DNA from: Shewanella canadensis
Lineage (GTDB): Bacteria > Pseudomonadota > Gammaproteobacteria > Enterobacterales > Shewanellaceae
Length of the DNA: 64,000 nucleotides
Direction: 5' to 3'
NCBI RefSeq assembly: GCF_003966225.1
Contig: NZ_RXNU01000005.1
Span: 124,001-188,000 of the forward strand
Shown here one piece after another: positions 53,632 through 63,265 of this stretch. A model generated the notes under the pieces. The model was given only the letters and a program-made list of their open reading frames with translations, did not search any database and was not told the DNA's origin. Position 1 is the first letter of the stretch. Each line of letters opens with the position of its first letter. The position numbers were made by a program, and so were the translations under genes.

Positions 53632-56600
53632 CTAACGCCGTGTCCTACATAGTTGTGCTATCTCATCTACAAACGGACTGACATTGTTCTTGCCGGCCAG
53701 CAGGTACACCTTATGTTTAGCACGAGTCAAGGCTACATAAAACAGACGGCGCTCTTCGGCAAACTTAAAATCTTCCTCCTCAGGAAGTAACGCCTCTAAC
53801 ACAGGAGGGGTTGACCTTTGCGATGGAAATCCATGCATACCGGTAGTCAGCCCCGTTATAATCACATAATCAGCCTCCTTCCCCTTAGCAGCATGAAAAG
53901 ACTGACACTCTATGGTGAAACTTGAATAGTGCTGATTAAGTTTTAATAGCGCCTGCGAGTCTGGCAACAAAAACCAATATCTGGCCAATAGATAGACCGT
54001 AGGTTTAACGTCGGTTTCCCTCTTGCTCTTAGTTAGCAACCCCGCAATAGAATCTAATGTATCGGTGAGTGCACTTTTCTCTCTCTTACTCTCATTTATG
54101 TTCGTTTCGTCTGCTTGTTTATTTGCACTCTTCCCCTTAACAATCGATACAGACGATTTATTCCCCTTAGTAAACGATTCGACCGATTTTTTCAGTTGCA
54201 TTGGGTTTTGCGTGACAAACCGGGTCGCCACATCACCAATACGTGAGTTAAAACGAAACGTAAGATCTAAATGAGTCTTAGTGACGGGGCCAAAATAGTG
54301 TTCAAATTCGGTCGTTAACTGGACATCCGCGCCACTAAAACGATAGATAGCTTGCCAGTCGTCGCCGACACAAAACAGTGAAGCTGAACGAGTGGATTTT
54401 ACAGGGCTTGTAGCTTTAGTTTTGTCTTTAGAGCTACCAGCCGACTTTTGATCTTCTGCGGGCTTCTCTTTTGAGACTCGATAAGTTGAATCTCGTAATG
54501 CCCTAATCAACCTGGCTCTCGGCTCTGAGATATCCTGAAATTCATCGACCATGATATAGCGCCAGGGTGAGACAAACCGGCCCTGATCGAGATATTGAAT
54601 AGCTTTAGCAATCATATCTTCAAAATCTATCTCGCCACTCGATTTTAAATGGGCTCGATAGGCTTTTATCATGGGCTTTAATAGCGTAAATGCCGCATCG
54701 GTTTGAACCTGATTTGCAGACATTGATAAACGTTCGGCCAAAGCGCTGTCATCCAGGCATGAACCTTTATAGAGCGAAATAGCCTGACTGAATAATTTGA
54801 CTAGCTTATCAATAACCCCCAGCTCACGTAACTTGGCCAATAGCGCCTCATCATCCACAGGTGCGCGTTTAACCTTACATTTCGTCAGCGCCTTAGAAAG
54901 ATGCTTGAGCAACTGTCCCTGACTGTGCTGATGGTAATACAGCTCAACATATTGAGTTTGATTATCTTGATGAAGTTTTCGCCGCCTATCTATCGAATCA
55001 TGATATGAGTCATTATCGATAAAGAGAGGCACAGCTCCGGTTTCATCGATATCAAAGTAATCGATATAAAGATCATATTGCGGCAGGTAGAAATTACTTA
55101 GGTAGGGTCGAGTTCCCTTATCGCTTTGCTTATGCTGATAGAGGGCATCATAGCGATACTCAATCCCCTGCCTGTAGAGCCAATTGGCGATCTGTCGCTC
55201 TGGGAATCGCTTTACCTTCTCACCATTATACGTTTGGATCTCATTGGCACTGAGATAGTCAGACTGATCCTTTTCATTCTCAAAATAGAATGAACTCATC
55301 TCTATGTGAAAGTGGTCGCTAAAGAAGGTTAATAGCCGCTTGCAGTAACGCTTATCTTTAACAAGTGATGCTAACGTATCGTTAACCCAATTGTTTTTCG
55401 CTTTCTCGTCATTCGCCCAAGCTGACAACTTAGGCCTAACCCCTTCGACCTCGGTAATGATGTGCATACCTAAGCTATGAAAAGTGCTTGCCCTGATATC
55501 GCGAACTCCAGTAGCTCCAAGCGCTTGGTCATCTTTATTTGAGGTTAAAAGCGGACCTAACTTAAGCTGAATACGTTCATCCAGCTCTTTGGCGGCAACC
55601 TTTCCATAAGCGAGCAGTAAAATATCATCGGCGATGGCCTGTCCGCTTTTAATCAAATACCCTGCCCGGCCAACCATGACACTGGTCTTTCCCGTTCCGG
55701 CACCTGCCAACAAGAGATTGTTATTATCATCGATAACGCAGGCCCTGCGCTGTTTATCGGTTAACGGATTCGATTCGACGCTATCGAAAAATATCTTATA
55801 TTGGAGTAGCTGCCGTTGAATATACTGCTCGCAGGTATTGGCAATATCTTGACTTGTCCAGGCCTTAAACTGTTTCAGTTTCGTTAACGCAGCGCGAAGT
55901 TCTTCCGAAAGGTTAAGGGATCGCTCCCGGCTCCAGGGAAACCAACGCGCATATTCACGTGCGACCCGTGCATTGATCTGATTGACTCTCGATTGACGAG
56001 GATACTCACTGGATATCGCATGTTCTATCCGACTAACGAGTTTACATAATCTATCTTGATTAGCCTTAGCCCAGAAAACGGCCATATCATCACTAAATTG
56101 TGATTTGGCTCTGTATGACAAAAATGGCACACAGTAAGTTTGCTTACCGGCCTTGAAGTTCAACAAATAACCGAAGAAACTCCAATGAAAAGCCGAGGGC
56201 CTATCCAGCTGCTGCCAGTTAAACTGAAGCGCCGTCTCTCTGTCGTTATCAATCTCGTTATCGTTATTTTCAACAGTATTTTTAACGGCTTTTCCAACGG
56301 AGTGGGGATTGGTACTGGCCGGATTAATTGTAAAGAATCGATTTTGATTCAATGATGTGAGGGTGAGCCCACCAGCATCGAACTTAACAGCACACTCAGA
56401 CTGCTTAAAAAATTGGCCAAACCAACTATAAGGTATCTGCTTAACTGTTTGCTCTTCACTCGAAAGCCCGACTCCTACTAAAGAGGCCAATGGGGATAAA
56501 GGCTCTCCGGCCGATGTCATGCCTGATGATGTTCCTGCCGACGATCTACTTGAAGTCGCTTTACTAGACGACAATGAAGTTGACGCCGTTTTGCTAGACG

Positions 56601-56688
56601 CCGCTGTATTTGAAGACAGTGCAACAGCTGAAGAATCAGATGAGTGTGTTGCTGATATAACCGGGTTTGAAGTACTGAGTCGAGACAA
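53632..56688 (-). CDS. helD: HelD-like UvrD/Rep superfamily DNA helicase, enlarged
   Basis: This 1018-residue helicase is related to E. coli helicase IV (684 residues). The Walker A is LLAGAGTGKTSVMVGRAG, Walker B VDEFQDIS, GDDWQAIYRFSGAD motif III and FHAAKGKEADYVI motif V/VI-like. The N-terminal 70 residues are a Ser/Ala/Thr-rich low-complexity tail. Two more low-complexity inserts lie near residues 740-770 (Lys/Ser/Glu) and 860-890. It starts at a TTG with a well-spaced agga; an ATG at about residue 57 is the alternative, which would remove most of the tail. Confidence 0.88.
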   Translation of the reverse strand: MSRLSTSNPVISATHSSDSSAVALSSNTAASSKTASTSLSSSKATSSRSSAGTSSGMTSAGEPLSPLASLVGVGLSSEEQTVKQIPYSWFGQFFKQSECAVKFDAGGLTLTSLNQNRFFTINPASTNPHSVGKAVKNTVENNDNEIDNDRETALQFNWQQLDRPSAFHWSFFGYLLNFKAGKQTYCVPFLSYRAKSQFSDDMAVFWAKANQDRLCKLVSRIEHAISSEYPRQSRVNQINARVAREYARWFPWSRERSLNLSEELRAALTKLKQFKAWTSQDIANTCEQYIQRQLLQYKIFFDSVESNPLTDKQRRACVIDDNNNLLLAGAGTGKTSVMVGRAGYLIKSGQAIADDILLLAYGKVAAKELDERIQLKLGPLLTSNKDDQALGATGVRDIRASTFHSLGMHIITEVEGVRPKLSAWANDEKAKNNWVNDTLASLVKDKRYCKRLLTFFSDHFHIEMSSFYFENEKDQSDYLSANEIQTYNGEKVKRFPERQIANWLYRQGIEYRYDALYQHKQSDKGTRPYLSNFYLPQYDLYIDYFDIDETGAVPLFIDNDSYHDSIDRRRKLHQDNQTQYVELYYHQHSQGQLLKHLSKALTKCKVKRAPVDDEALLAKLRELGVIDKLVKLFSQAISLYKGSCLDDSALAERLSMSANQVQTDAAFTLLKPMIKAYRAHLKSSGEIDFEDMIAKAIQYLDQGRFVSPWRYIMVDEFQDISEPRARLIRALRDSTYRVSKEKPAEDQKSAGSSKDKTKATSPVKSTRSASLFCVGDDWQAIYRFSGADVQLTTEFEHYFGPVTKTHLDLTFRFNSRIGDVATRFVTQNPMQLKKSVESFTKGNKSSVSIVKGKSANKQADETNINESKREKSALTDTLDSIAGLLTKSKRETDVKPTVYLLARYWFLLPDSQALLKLNQHYSSFTIECQSFHAAKGKEADYVIITGLTTGMHGFPSQRSTPPVLEALLPEEEDFKFAEERRLFYVALTRAKHKVYLLAGKNNVSPFVDEIAQLCRTRR

Positions 56689-56869
56689 GATGGATCCTAA
56701 AGCTTAGCTAAAATGAGAATGCATGACGCCGAGGCTAAGAAGTACATGAATGTGATATGAATTTAGTTTACAAGATACCCGAACACGAGTCATGAAAGCA
56801 GCAACTGACAGCGCAATAATCAAGCGATAAGGCAGTGATAATAATGAAGAGAAACTAGAAACCACACTA

Positions 56870-57400
56870 TACAAAGAATGAATTCAGAATGACATGATGC
56901 GCAAGAATATCCTATCCTCTTACGTCACTCCGGCAAATGCCGGAGTCCATCTTCCTTCCAGTGAAAAAGCTGGATTCTACTCTCTACAAAGAATGAGTTC
57001 AGAATGACGATTTGCTGATTTCCGGATGACCTGATTTTAATTCTTTAGGAGCTGGCTTTAGCCGCGAAGGTTTTTGTAAAGATGGACCATTCCCGGCTAA
57101 AGCCGGTCCTACATTTAGATATGGCTTTTCGTCCCCACCTCTGAAAACGCCAGCTTTATCCTCTAAGAGGTACATTCTTTGTAGGAGCTGGCTTTAGCCG
57201 CGAAGGTTTTTGCAAAGGTGGATCTTTCCCGGCTAAAGCCGGTCCTACATTTAGATATAGCTCTGTTCATTCCCTTCTTTGTAAACGGCTGCTTTACCCT
57301 CTAAAATGTATATTCTTTGTAGGGGCGTGTCTCACCCACGAGGATGTGACCCTCTGTAGGAGCGTGCTTTAGCCGCGAATGATTTTAAATTATAGAAAAT
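56870..57400. repeat. repeat-filled gap: GAATGAATTCAGAATGAC repeats and REP hairpins
   Basis: 56870-57025 holds short repeats (agaatga(a/g)ttcagaatgac at about 56877 and 56989; also near 60208) and the palindrome actccggc / gccggagt (56936-56955). 57047-57380 holds three REP hairpins with a common spacer. There is no gene. Confidence 0.75.
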
Positions 57401-57459
57401 GAGGATTACGACACTATAACCGTCATTTGACCGCCATGGTATGAAGCGTTCCAGTACAC

Positions 57460-58239
57460 CTAAGGCTCACAGCAATGGCCGGCCCTATTCGTTACCGCAA
57501 GATTTAAGCTATCGGTCTCACTCGTCACAGTGGAGGTATTTGCTTCGAGCACCAGAGGGTGGCGCTCTTCTAATACAGAATGAGTCAGTACCTTGTGTTT
57601 AAACGCCTCCCAGGGAAAGTTTTCACCGGGATCGGAGCGCCGAGACGGATCCAGTTTGGCATGGGAGATGACATGCCTGAGATTGGGATATTTGGCCCAG
57701 GCATATAGAACGATGCGAGCCAACATCTCTATCTGCCATTGGGAATAGGGATCTCGAAAATATTGAACATTCTGAGTATTAACCAGCTCAACACCTAAAC
57801 TCCGGTCATTAACATTGGGCCCCTCACCCAGTATCGGCTCATAATCGACATGACCCACATGATAGGCCGCTTTCGCCTCAGCCACCGTGGCCCAGATAAA
57901 GTGACCATGCTCGGTTTCATTCTCATCGGGTATTATCCAGTGCGCACTCGCCTTTCTCTCTTTCCAGGTATCCACCGCATGTTTCGTCGCATAACCTGCA
58001 GTAGCATGGATCACGATAGTATCGATGGACTCAAACACATCACGCCTGCGCGAACGAGATCTGTTCTTGGTCAACCACCCGAAAGCTGGATGCAACTCCT
58101 CTTTTAAGGGGATGAAGGTGGGTCTTTGACTCGGTGGAAGCATGAAATGAAAGGTGTCAGGCTTGATTGTGTCAGGATCGGTAGAAATAGCAGAACTAAT
58201 AGAGTGAGCCGCGTTACTTGAGAAAGCTGAATTAGTCAT
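57460..58239 (-). CDS. N-acetylmuramoyl-L-alanine amidase, AmpD-like (Amidase_2)
   Basis: This 259-residue protein carries the zinc ligands typical of the fold: VIHATAG, AAYHVG and ISHAKLDPSRRSDPG, with WE-type residues in between. There is no clear signal peptide; the N-terminus is Ser/Ala-rich, so it may be cytoplasmic (AmpD recycling) or exported by another route. It cleaves the amide between muramic acid and the peptide. A good ribosome site aagga precedes the ATG. Confidence 0.85.
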   Translation of the reverse strand: MTNSAFSSNAAHSISSAISTDPDTIKPDTFHFMLPPSQRPTFIPLKEELHPAFGWLTKNRSRSRRRDVFESIDTIVIHATAGYATKHAVDTWKERKASAHWIIPDENETEHGHFIWATVAEAKAAYHVGHVDYEPILGEGPNVNDRSLGVELVNTQNVQYFRDPYSQWQIEMLARIVLYAWAKYPNLRHVISHAKLDPSRRSDPGENFPWEAFKHKVLTHSVLEERHPLVLEANTSTVTSETDSLNLAVTNRAGHCCEP

Positions 58240-58527
58240 ATTCGTTCCTTGAATAATCTTATACGCAATTTGTCGACCGTGATACTTTTAAAACTAAAGC
58301 GAGGTTTTAAATGTACAGCTAAGATCTTAGCTCAAAACAAAGGGATAGCAACTTTTCTCGAAGTCACATTATATGGCAGGCAAAAAATAGCAGTGAATCA
58401 TAGCCGGTAACTTATCGTCAGTCAGATTTAATGAGTAACATATTGCAAATGCCTTATTGCGAGTAACCAATAACCTATTACGAATAAATAGCTCTCTACC
58501 AAAACAGAACATTATCGCTGTGACACA

Positions 58528-59781
58528 CTAGCCATCAGGCGTACCTACAACCTGATTAAAAATATCGACCCAATATGGGTCAAACTGTGTGCCTGAAAAG
58601 TTGTTAATTTCATTCATGGTTCGTACTAACGGCCGCTTGAGTAGCGTCCGATGGGCTCTTTCATGAGATCTGGCATCGAACGTATCGGCAATGGCTAGAA
58701 TTTTAGCGCCATGACAAATATAATCTCCTTTCAAGTGGTTCGGATAACCCGAACCATCCACCTGTTCATGATGCTGTAAAACCATTTCAGCGGCCTGTGC
58801 CCATCTGTTTGATTCACTGAGCAACAGACAACCAGAATTGGGATGACGATGTAATGCTTGCCTCTCCCCTTCGGTAAAGGCCCCTTTCTTGGTAAGAAGA
58901 GAGCGCGGCAGGAACGACATTCCGATATCGTGAATTAATACGGCAACGGCGAGTTGAGTCGGATCCACTTTTCCCTGTGATTTCTCATTCATCGCAAGCG
59001 CGAGTAGTAATAAACGTACCGTACGTCCCTTCCAATAAAACGAACGGTTTTCTAATGGGGTACTCAAGCTTTCGAAGAAATTAATATCTTCATCAAGTTC
59101 AATACCATGGCTTTTAAGCACATCTTTAATGTTTTTATCAGCAACGACTTCATTATCGACCAGATAATCAGTATTAACTAATGGCTCTCGGGAACCGTCG
59201 CTACTTAGCTTCGTTTTTGGTGTAACCAGTGGACTATCATCGCGAGTATCTTGCGCATCGAGCGCTTCTTTCGAATAGGTGTTATATAAGTGAGTATCCG
59301 GGTCTAAAATAAATAGGCAGTTTTTAATGTATTCAATTCTAGCTTCCGGTGCGACATCGGCTATGCAGCTGATATTGATACACAAACGATCGATCTCATC
59401 ATCTGACAAAGCGCATGGCCTATCATTTATTCTTGACTGAACCATATTCTCAGTCTTATCGAGCGTGAGTAGCACCACATCACATAACAGACTGTCGTAC
59501 TCGATACGGTTTTTTCTTATGGCGTCCAGCAGGTCTTCCACGCTCTGGATCAGCGGCGTGATATCTTTCAAACCCACATAGACCAGATTGCCTTTGATGG
59601 TATGAATAGACCTGAACAGGGAATTAAGGAGGGTGGCGTTAGTGGGATCCAGCTCTAAATCGATTAAGACAGAGTCACATATTTCATGGGCCGTCTTGAA
59701 GTCATCATAAAAATCACCCATGGCATCCATATCAATCATGCTTTCGCTACTTTCTTGTTGAGAACTTCCTGATTCAACCAT
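58528..59781 (-). CDS. HPt-HD-GYP protein (c-di-GMP phosphodiesterase candidate)
   Basis: This 417-residue protein has an N-terminal histidine phosphotransfer (HPt) domain, with FRSIHTIKGN carrying the phospho-His. An acidic linker of about 100 residues precedes a C-terminal HD-GYP domain with VLIHDIGM and HHEQVDGSGYP. The HD-GYP residues look complete, so c-di-GMP hydrolysis is plausible. There is no receiver domain. ATG 59781 has a gggg site eight bases upstream. Confidence 0.87.
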   Translation of the reverse strand: MVESGSSQQESSESMIDMDAMGDFYDDFKTAHEICDSVLIDLELDPTNATLLNSLFRSIHTIKGNLVYVGLKDITPLIQSVEDLLDAIRKNRIEYDSLLCDVVLLTLDKTENMVQSRINDRPCALSDDEIDRLCINISCIADVAPEARIEYIKNCLFILDPDTHLYNTYSKEALDAQDTRDDSPLVTPKTKLSSDGSREPLVNTDYLVDNEVVADKNIKDVLKSHGIELDEDINFFESLSTPLENRSFYWKGRTVRLLLLALAMNEKSQGKVDPTQLAVAVLIHDIGMSFLPRSLLTKKGAFTEGERQALHRHPNSGCLLLSESNRWAQAAEMVLQHHEQVDGSGYPNHLKGDYICHGAKILAIADTFDARSHERAHRTLLKRPLVRTMNEINNFSGTQFDPYWVDIFNQVVGTPDG

Positions 59782-59924
59782 ACCTAACACCCCAAAATTA
59801 CTACTTTTTTAACAATAGGTCACCATGTGCCTACTAGTATAGTCAGGATACATCTGATTGCTGAGATGAGCATGATCTGCGCCAATAATATACGAATTAA
59901 ACAGGAAAAATGATGAAGCCCGAG

Positions 59925-60110
59925 TTCACTTCCCCGTCAGTAAGACCACAAGCTGGATTCTGAAACCTAGATTTCGAAACAGGGTCAGAATGACGAAAAG
60001 AGGCAGTATCGACCCGGTGAAAGCAGGAATCCATTTTCCCATCAATAAAATCACAAGCTGGATTCTGAAACCTGGATTTCGAAACAGGCCAGAATGACAG
60101 AAAGAGACAG
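59925..60110. repeat. two 105-bp-spaced copies of a 75-base repeat
   Basis: The block aagctggattctgaaacct ... aatgac occurs at 59950 and 60055 with few differences. Each copy contains an internal ttctgaa / ttcgaaac near-inverted repeat. Confidence 0.75.
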
Positions 60111-60131
60111 ACAAGCATCATTCCAAATCAA

Positions 60132-60335
60132 AACCGTCATCCCGGACTCGTTCCGGGATCCATCTCAGGGCTTACTCTTAAAATTGGATTCTACTCTTAA
60201 CACAGAATGAATTCAGAATGACGTTTTGTAGGAGCTGGCTTTAGCCGCGAAGGTGTAAGTTCCTTTGTAGGAGCGTGCTTCAGCCGCGAAGGTTTTTGGG
60301 TGGATCATTCCCGGCTAAAGCCGGTCCTACATTTA
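60132..60335. repeat. palindrome plus REP hairpin cluster
   Basis: The palindrome cccgga-ctcgt-tccggg (60141-60157) is followed by a GAATGAATTCAGAATGACG copy and one and a half REP hairpins (60226-60335). No gene. Confidence 0.75.
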
Positions 60336-60453
60336 GATATAGCTCTGTTCATTCCTTTCTTTGTAAACAGCGGTTTTATCCTCGAAGGATATGGATCCCT
60401 TTTTTATATCATCTCAGCTATATCAGCGCAGTGTCATCTCTGCTTTGTCAAAC

Positions 60454-61356
60454 CTACTTCTGCGAGCGAATGATCTCCTCATCTACCCATTTCAATAACT
60501 GCTTGATGGCTTTCGATAAAATTTGGTTCTGGCGCACAATATACCCCAGGCTGGTGGTCGGAAACTCGGGTAACGGCGTTACCTTTGTTTTGAGATGAGT
60601 TTTGAGGTTGCGTTTAGTATAAATTGAAAACTCGGGCACTATCGCCACACCGAAGCCCGCTTCTGCCCAATCGATTTGAGCGTCGACACTGCCGACCTCC
60701 ATAATTCGGTACTTCGGCAGATTCAGAGATGGCAATGCTAGATCGAGTAGGTCTCGGGTACGGGTATCATGGCCTAATAAGATTAAAGTGGGTTCACTCT
60801 CTAGTTCCAGCTCAGGCTGCAGCTTCGCTTGTTGCCATAGCGCCAGATTATCCCCTAACGCGCACCAGCGTATCTGTTGTAACTGGGTGAAATGCAGCGG
60901 CTGACTCTCTTTTTGAGCGATCACAAAGCCCAGATCCGCTTGAGCGTTTTTCACCAATGCTGATGCTTGCGATGAGGTGGTATTTAACAGTGAAAAATCG
61001 ATGCCTGGGAATTCAGCTTTGAACAACTGAAATGGCGAGATCAACAATAAGCGAGAGATGATGTCACTGGCTGCAATGGTAAGCGTCCCTTGGCTAAGAT
61101 CGTTAATCGCGTTGAGATCCGCCTGGCAAACCTGCAGCTCCATCAAGGTTTTCTGGCTGGTTTTCAGTAATCGAACGCCCGCTTCGGTCAGATGAAATGG
61201 ATTACGCTCAATTAACTTAACCCGCGTCGTACTCTCTAACTGTTTGATATGTAGACTGACATTAGGCTGAGTCATATGCAGCGCCGCTGCCGCTTTACCG
61301 AAATGTTGGTGCTGCGCTAAGGTGACAAACGTTTTAAGCCAATTGAGATCAAGCAT
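60454..61356 (-). CDS. LysR-family transcriptional regulator
   Basis: This 300-residue protein has the LysR winged helix at residues 1-60 (LNWLKTFVTLAQHQHFGKAAAALHMTQPNVSLHI in pieces, with TQPNVS the recognition helix) and a periplasmic-binding-like effector domain. It is divergent from the purA paralogue with a 135-base shared region containing an inverted ctgata / tatcag pair (61416-61445), so it probably controls that gene. Confidence 0.88.
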   Translation of the reverse strand: MLDLNWLKTFVTLAQHQHFGKAAAALHMTQPNVSLHIKQLESTTRVKLIERNPFHLTEAGVRLLKTSQKTLMELQVCQADLNAINDLSQGTLTIAASDIISRLLLISPFQLFKAEFPGIDFSLLNTTSSQASALVKNAQADLGFVIAQKESQPLHFTQLQQIRWCALGDNLALWQQAKLQPELELESEPTLILLGHDTRTRDLLDLALPSLNLPKYRIMEVGSVDAQIDWAEAGFGVAIVPEFSIYTKRNLKTHLKTKVTPLPEFPTTSLGYIVRQNQILSKAIKQLLKWVDEEIIRSQK

Positions 61357-61491
61357 ACCCTTTACCTGGTTATTTAAGCAGTTTCGCCCCTATGATATAT
61401 GAATTCCTTATCAATCTGATAATAATAATTAATTTCTCATATCAGAACTATTCGATTAGCATAGCCGCTTAATTATTCAGGAGTGTGAGTT

Positions 61492-62748
61492 ATGCCGTCT
61501 ATTGTTGTTGTTGGTGCTAATTGGGGCGATGAAGGTAAAGGCCGTATCGTTGATTTTCTTGCGGCAGATGCATCTGCAAGTATTCGTTTTCAAGGTGGTA
61601 ATAATGCGGGCCATACTGTCGTCAATGACTTTGGTACCTTTAAATTACACCAGCTTCCAAGTGGCATATTCAACCCGGACTGTACTGCGGTACTTGGCCC
61701 AGGCATGGTCATCAGCCCTGCAGCGTTAACTGAAGAGATTGCAGAAGTTAAAGCCGCTGGCGTAAGCGTTAAGCTACACATTTCAGATCGTGCCACTCTA
61801 TGTCTGCCGCTACACGCACTCGAAGATACCCTTGAAGAGGAACGTTTAGGCGATGGTGCTTACGGTTCAACAAGACAAGGTATCGCACCTGCATATGGCG
61901 ATCGCGTCATGAAAAAAGGCATTCTTGTCGGTTGGTTAATGCAACCTGAAGTGCTACTTGAGCGTATTAAATTTATGCTCGATTGGAAGATGCCACAACT
62001 GAAAGCCCTATACCCTAGCTGTGACTTTAGCCAAAGCGCTGAAGAGATGACCGCATGGTTATTAGAAGTGTCGGCGCCTTGGCGTGAATTTATCTGCAAC
62101 GTGACTGAGCCACTAAAAGTCATGCAAAGCAATAATGCCAGCTTGCTGTTTGAAGCCCAATTAGGTGCAGGCCGTGACTTGGTTTATGGCGAATACCCTT
62201 GGACAACGTCTTCAAACGTAACCGCCGCTTATGCCGGCATTGGTAGTGGTTTACCGGCTCTACGCCCGGAACGTATCATTGCCGTGGCTAAATCATTCAG
62301 CTCGTCTGTCGGTACAGGAACATTAGTTACCGCAATGGAAGAGCAGGATAACTTCCGTGAAACATCTAATGAATACGGCGCAACCACCGGCCGTCCCCGT
62401 GATATGGGTTACTTCGATGCTGTCGCAACGCGTAATGGTGTCGAACTGCAAGCCGCTACCGAAATCGCACTGACTAAGATTGACTGTTTAACTGGCATGA
62501 CAGATCTGAAAATCTGCGTATCTTACGAAGGTGAGCATACTCAAAACCCAATCTGGCCACAAACCGCAGCCCTATCACCTGTCTATGAGCAGATGCAAGG
62601 TTGGAGCGAAGACATCACAGGCTGTCGTACTTTTGAAAGCCTACCTGAAGCCGCGCAACACTATGTACTTCGTATCGAAGCGCTAATGGGCGTCACAATC
62701 AGCATGGTATCAGTAGGCCCAGAACGTGAGCAGATGATCCTGAGATAA
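61492..62748 (+). CDS. purA: adenylosuccinate synthetase paralogue
   Basis: This 418-residue enzyme has the GTP-binding loop GDEGKGR, the GGNNAGHTV loop, YPWTTSS and TTGRPRD. The catalytic Asp of GDEGKG is kept, so it should make adenylosuccinate from IMP, aspartate and GTP; it is not the PurZ type of phages, where that Asp is a Ser. Small differences from canonical PurA (GKGR for GKGK; QGGNNAGHT) and control by a LysR neighbour suggest a specialised second copy. A good aggag site precedes the ATG. Confidence 0.88.
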   Translation: MPSIVVVGANWGDEGKGRIVDFLAADASASIRFQGGNNAGHTVVNDFGTFKLHQLPSGIFNPDCTAVLGPGMVISPAALTEEIAEVKAAGVSVKLHISDRATLCLPLHALEDTLEEERLGDGAYGSTRQGIAPAYGDRVMKKGILVGWLMQPEVLLERIKFMLDWKMPQLKALYPSCDFSQSAEEMTAWLLEVSAPWREFICNVTEPLKVMQSNNASLLFEAQLGAGRDLVYGEYPWTTSSNVTAAYAGIGSGLPALRPERIIAVAKSFSSSVGTGTLVTAMEEQDNFRETSNEYGATTGRPRDMGYFDAVATRNGVELQAATEIALTKIDCLTGMTDLKICVSYEGEHTQNPIWPQTAALSPVYEQMQGWSEDITGCRTFESLPEAAQHYVLRIEALMGVTISMVSVGPEREQMILR

Positions 62749-62902
62749 TTCGAGTTAGCTGAGAATGGAACCTGGACTTAAACCAAGATCCATTTTTACT
62801 GACTTACTAAAGATAGACTCTGACACCTACACTCATAAAAAATCAGAATAACTGATGTTGATAATAGTAAGAAATGTCGACAATGCTTGAGCATCTGTCG
62901 CC

Positions 62903-62938
62903 TAAAAATGGAACCCATACAGGGTTCCATTTTTTTTG
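62903..62938 (+). terminator. terminator of the purA paralogue
   Basis: The stem aaatggaaccc / gggttccattt with loop ataca is followed by eight T. Confidence 0.93.
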
Positions 62939-63058
62939 CCGTCATTTAACCTTTGAATGTAATTCCTACCTTGAAACGTCATTTGACTGCCAGGGATGGC
63001 AGCAATGTCGATAAGGCCAGGAGCATTTATCGACCCGGCGAAGGCCGGAAGCTATCTT

Positions 63059-63153
63059 TTGTAGGAGCCGGCTTTAACTCCACTGTAGGAGCGCGCTTCA
63101 GCCGCGAATCTTTTGAACAGAGGAGCCATTCCCGGCTAAAGCCGGTCCTACAT
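63059..63153. repeat. REP-like hairpin cluster
   Basis: A degenerate half (GTAGGAGCCGGCTTTAACTCC) is followed by a complete GTAGGAGCGCGCTTCAGCCG ... CGGCTAAAGCCGGTCCTAC hairpin. Bases 62749-63265 otherwise hold only the terminator and the palindrome acccggcgaaggccgga near 63032. Confidence 0.8.
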
Positions 63154-63265
63154 TTGATATAGCATCATTCGTTCCCTTGTCTGTAAACGCCAAGCTTTAT
63201 CCTCAAAGATGCGGATCCTTTGTTGTAGCGACCAGCCGCGAACCAAACTCCTTCAATATCCTTTT

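Noticed and set aside
59897..60121. Frames of 62-74 aa in the repeat pair near 60 kb
   Set aside because: They are translations of the 75-base repeat and contain the same peptide twice; no ribosome site.
61492..62748. PurZ-type (2-aminoadenine) synthetase
   Set aside because: The catalytic Asp in GDEGKG is present; PurZ proteins have Ser at that position.
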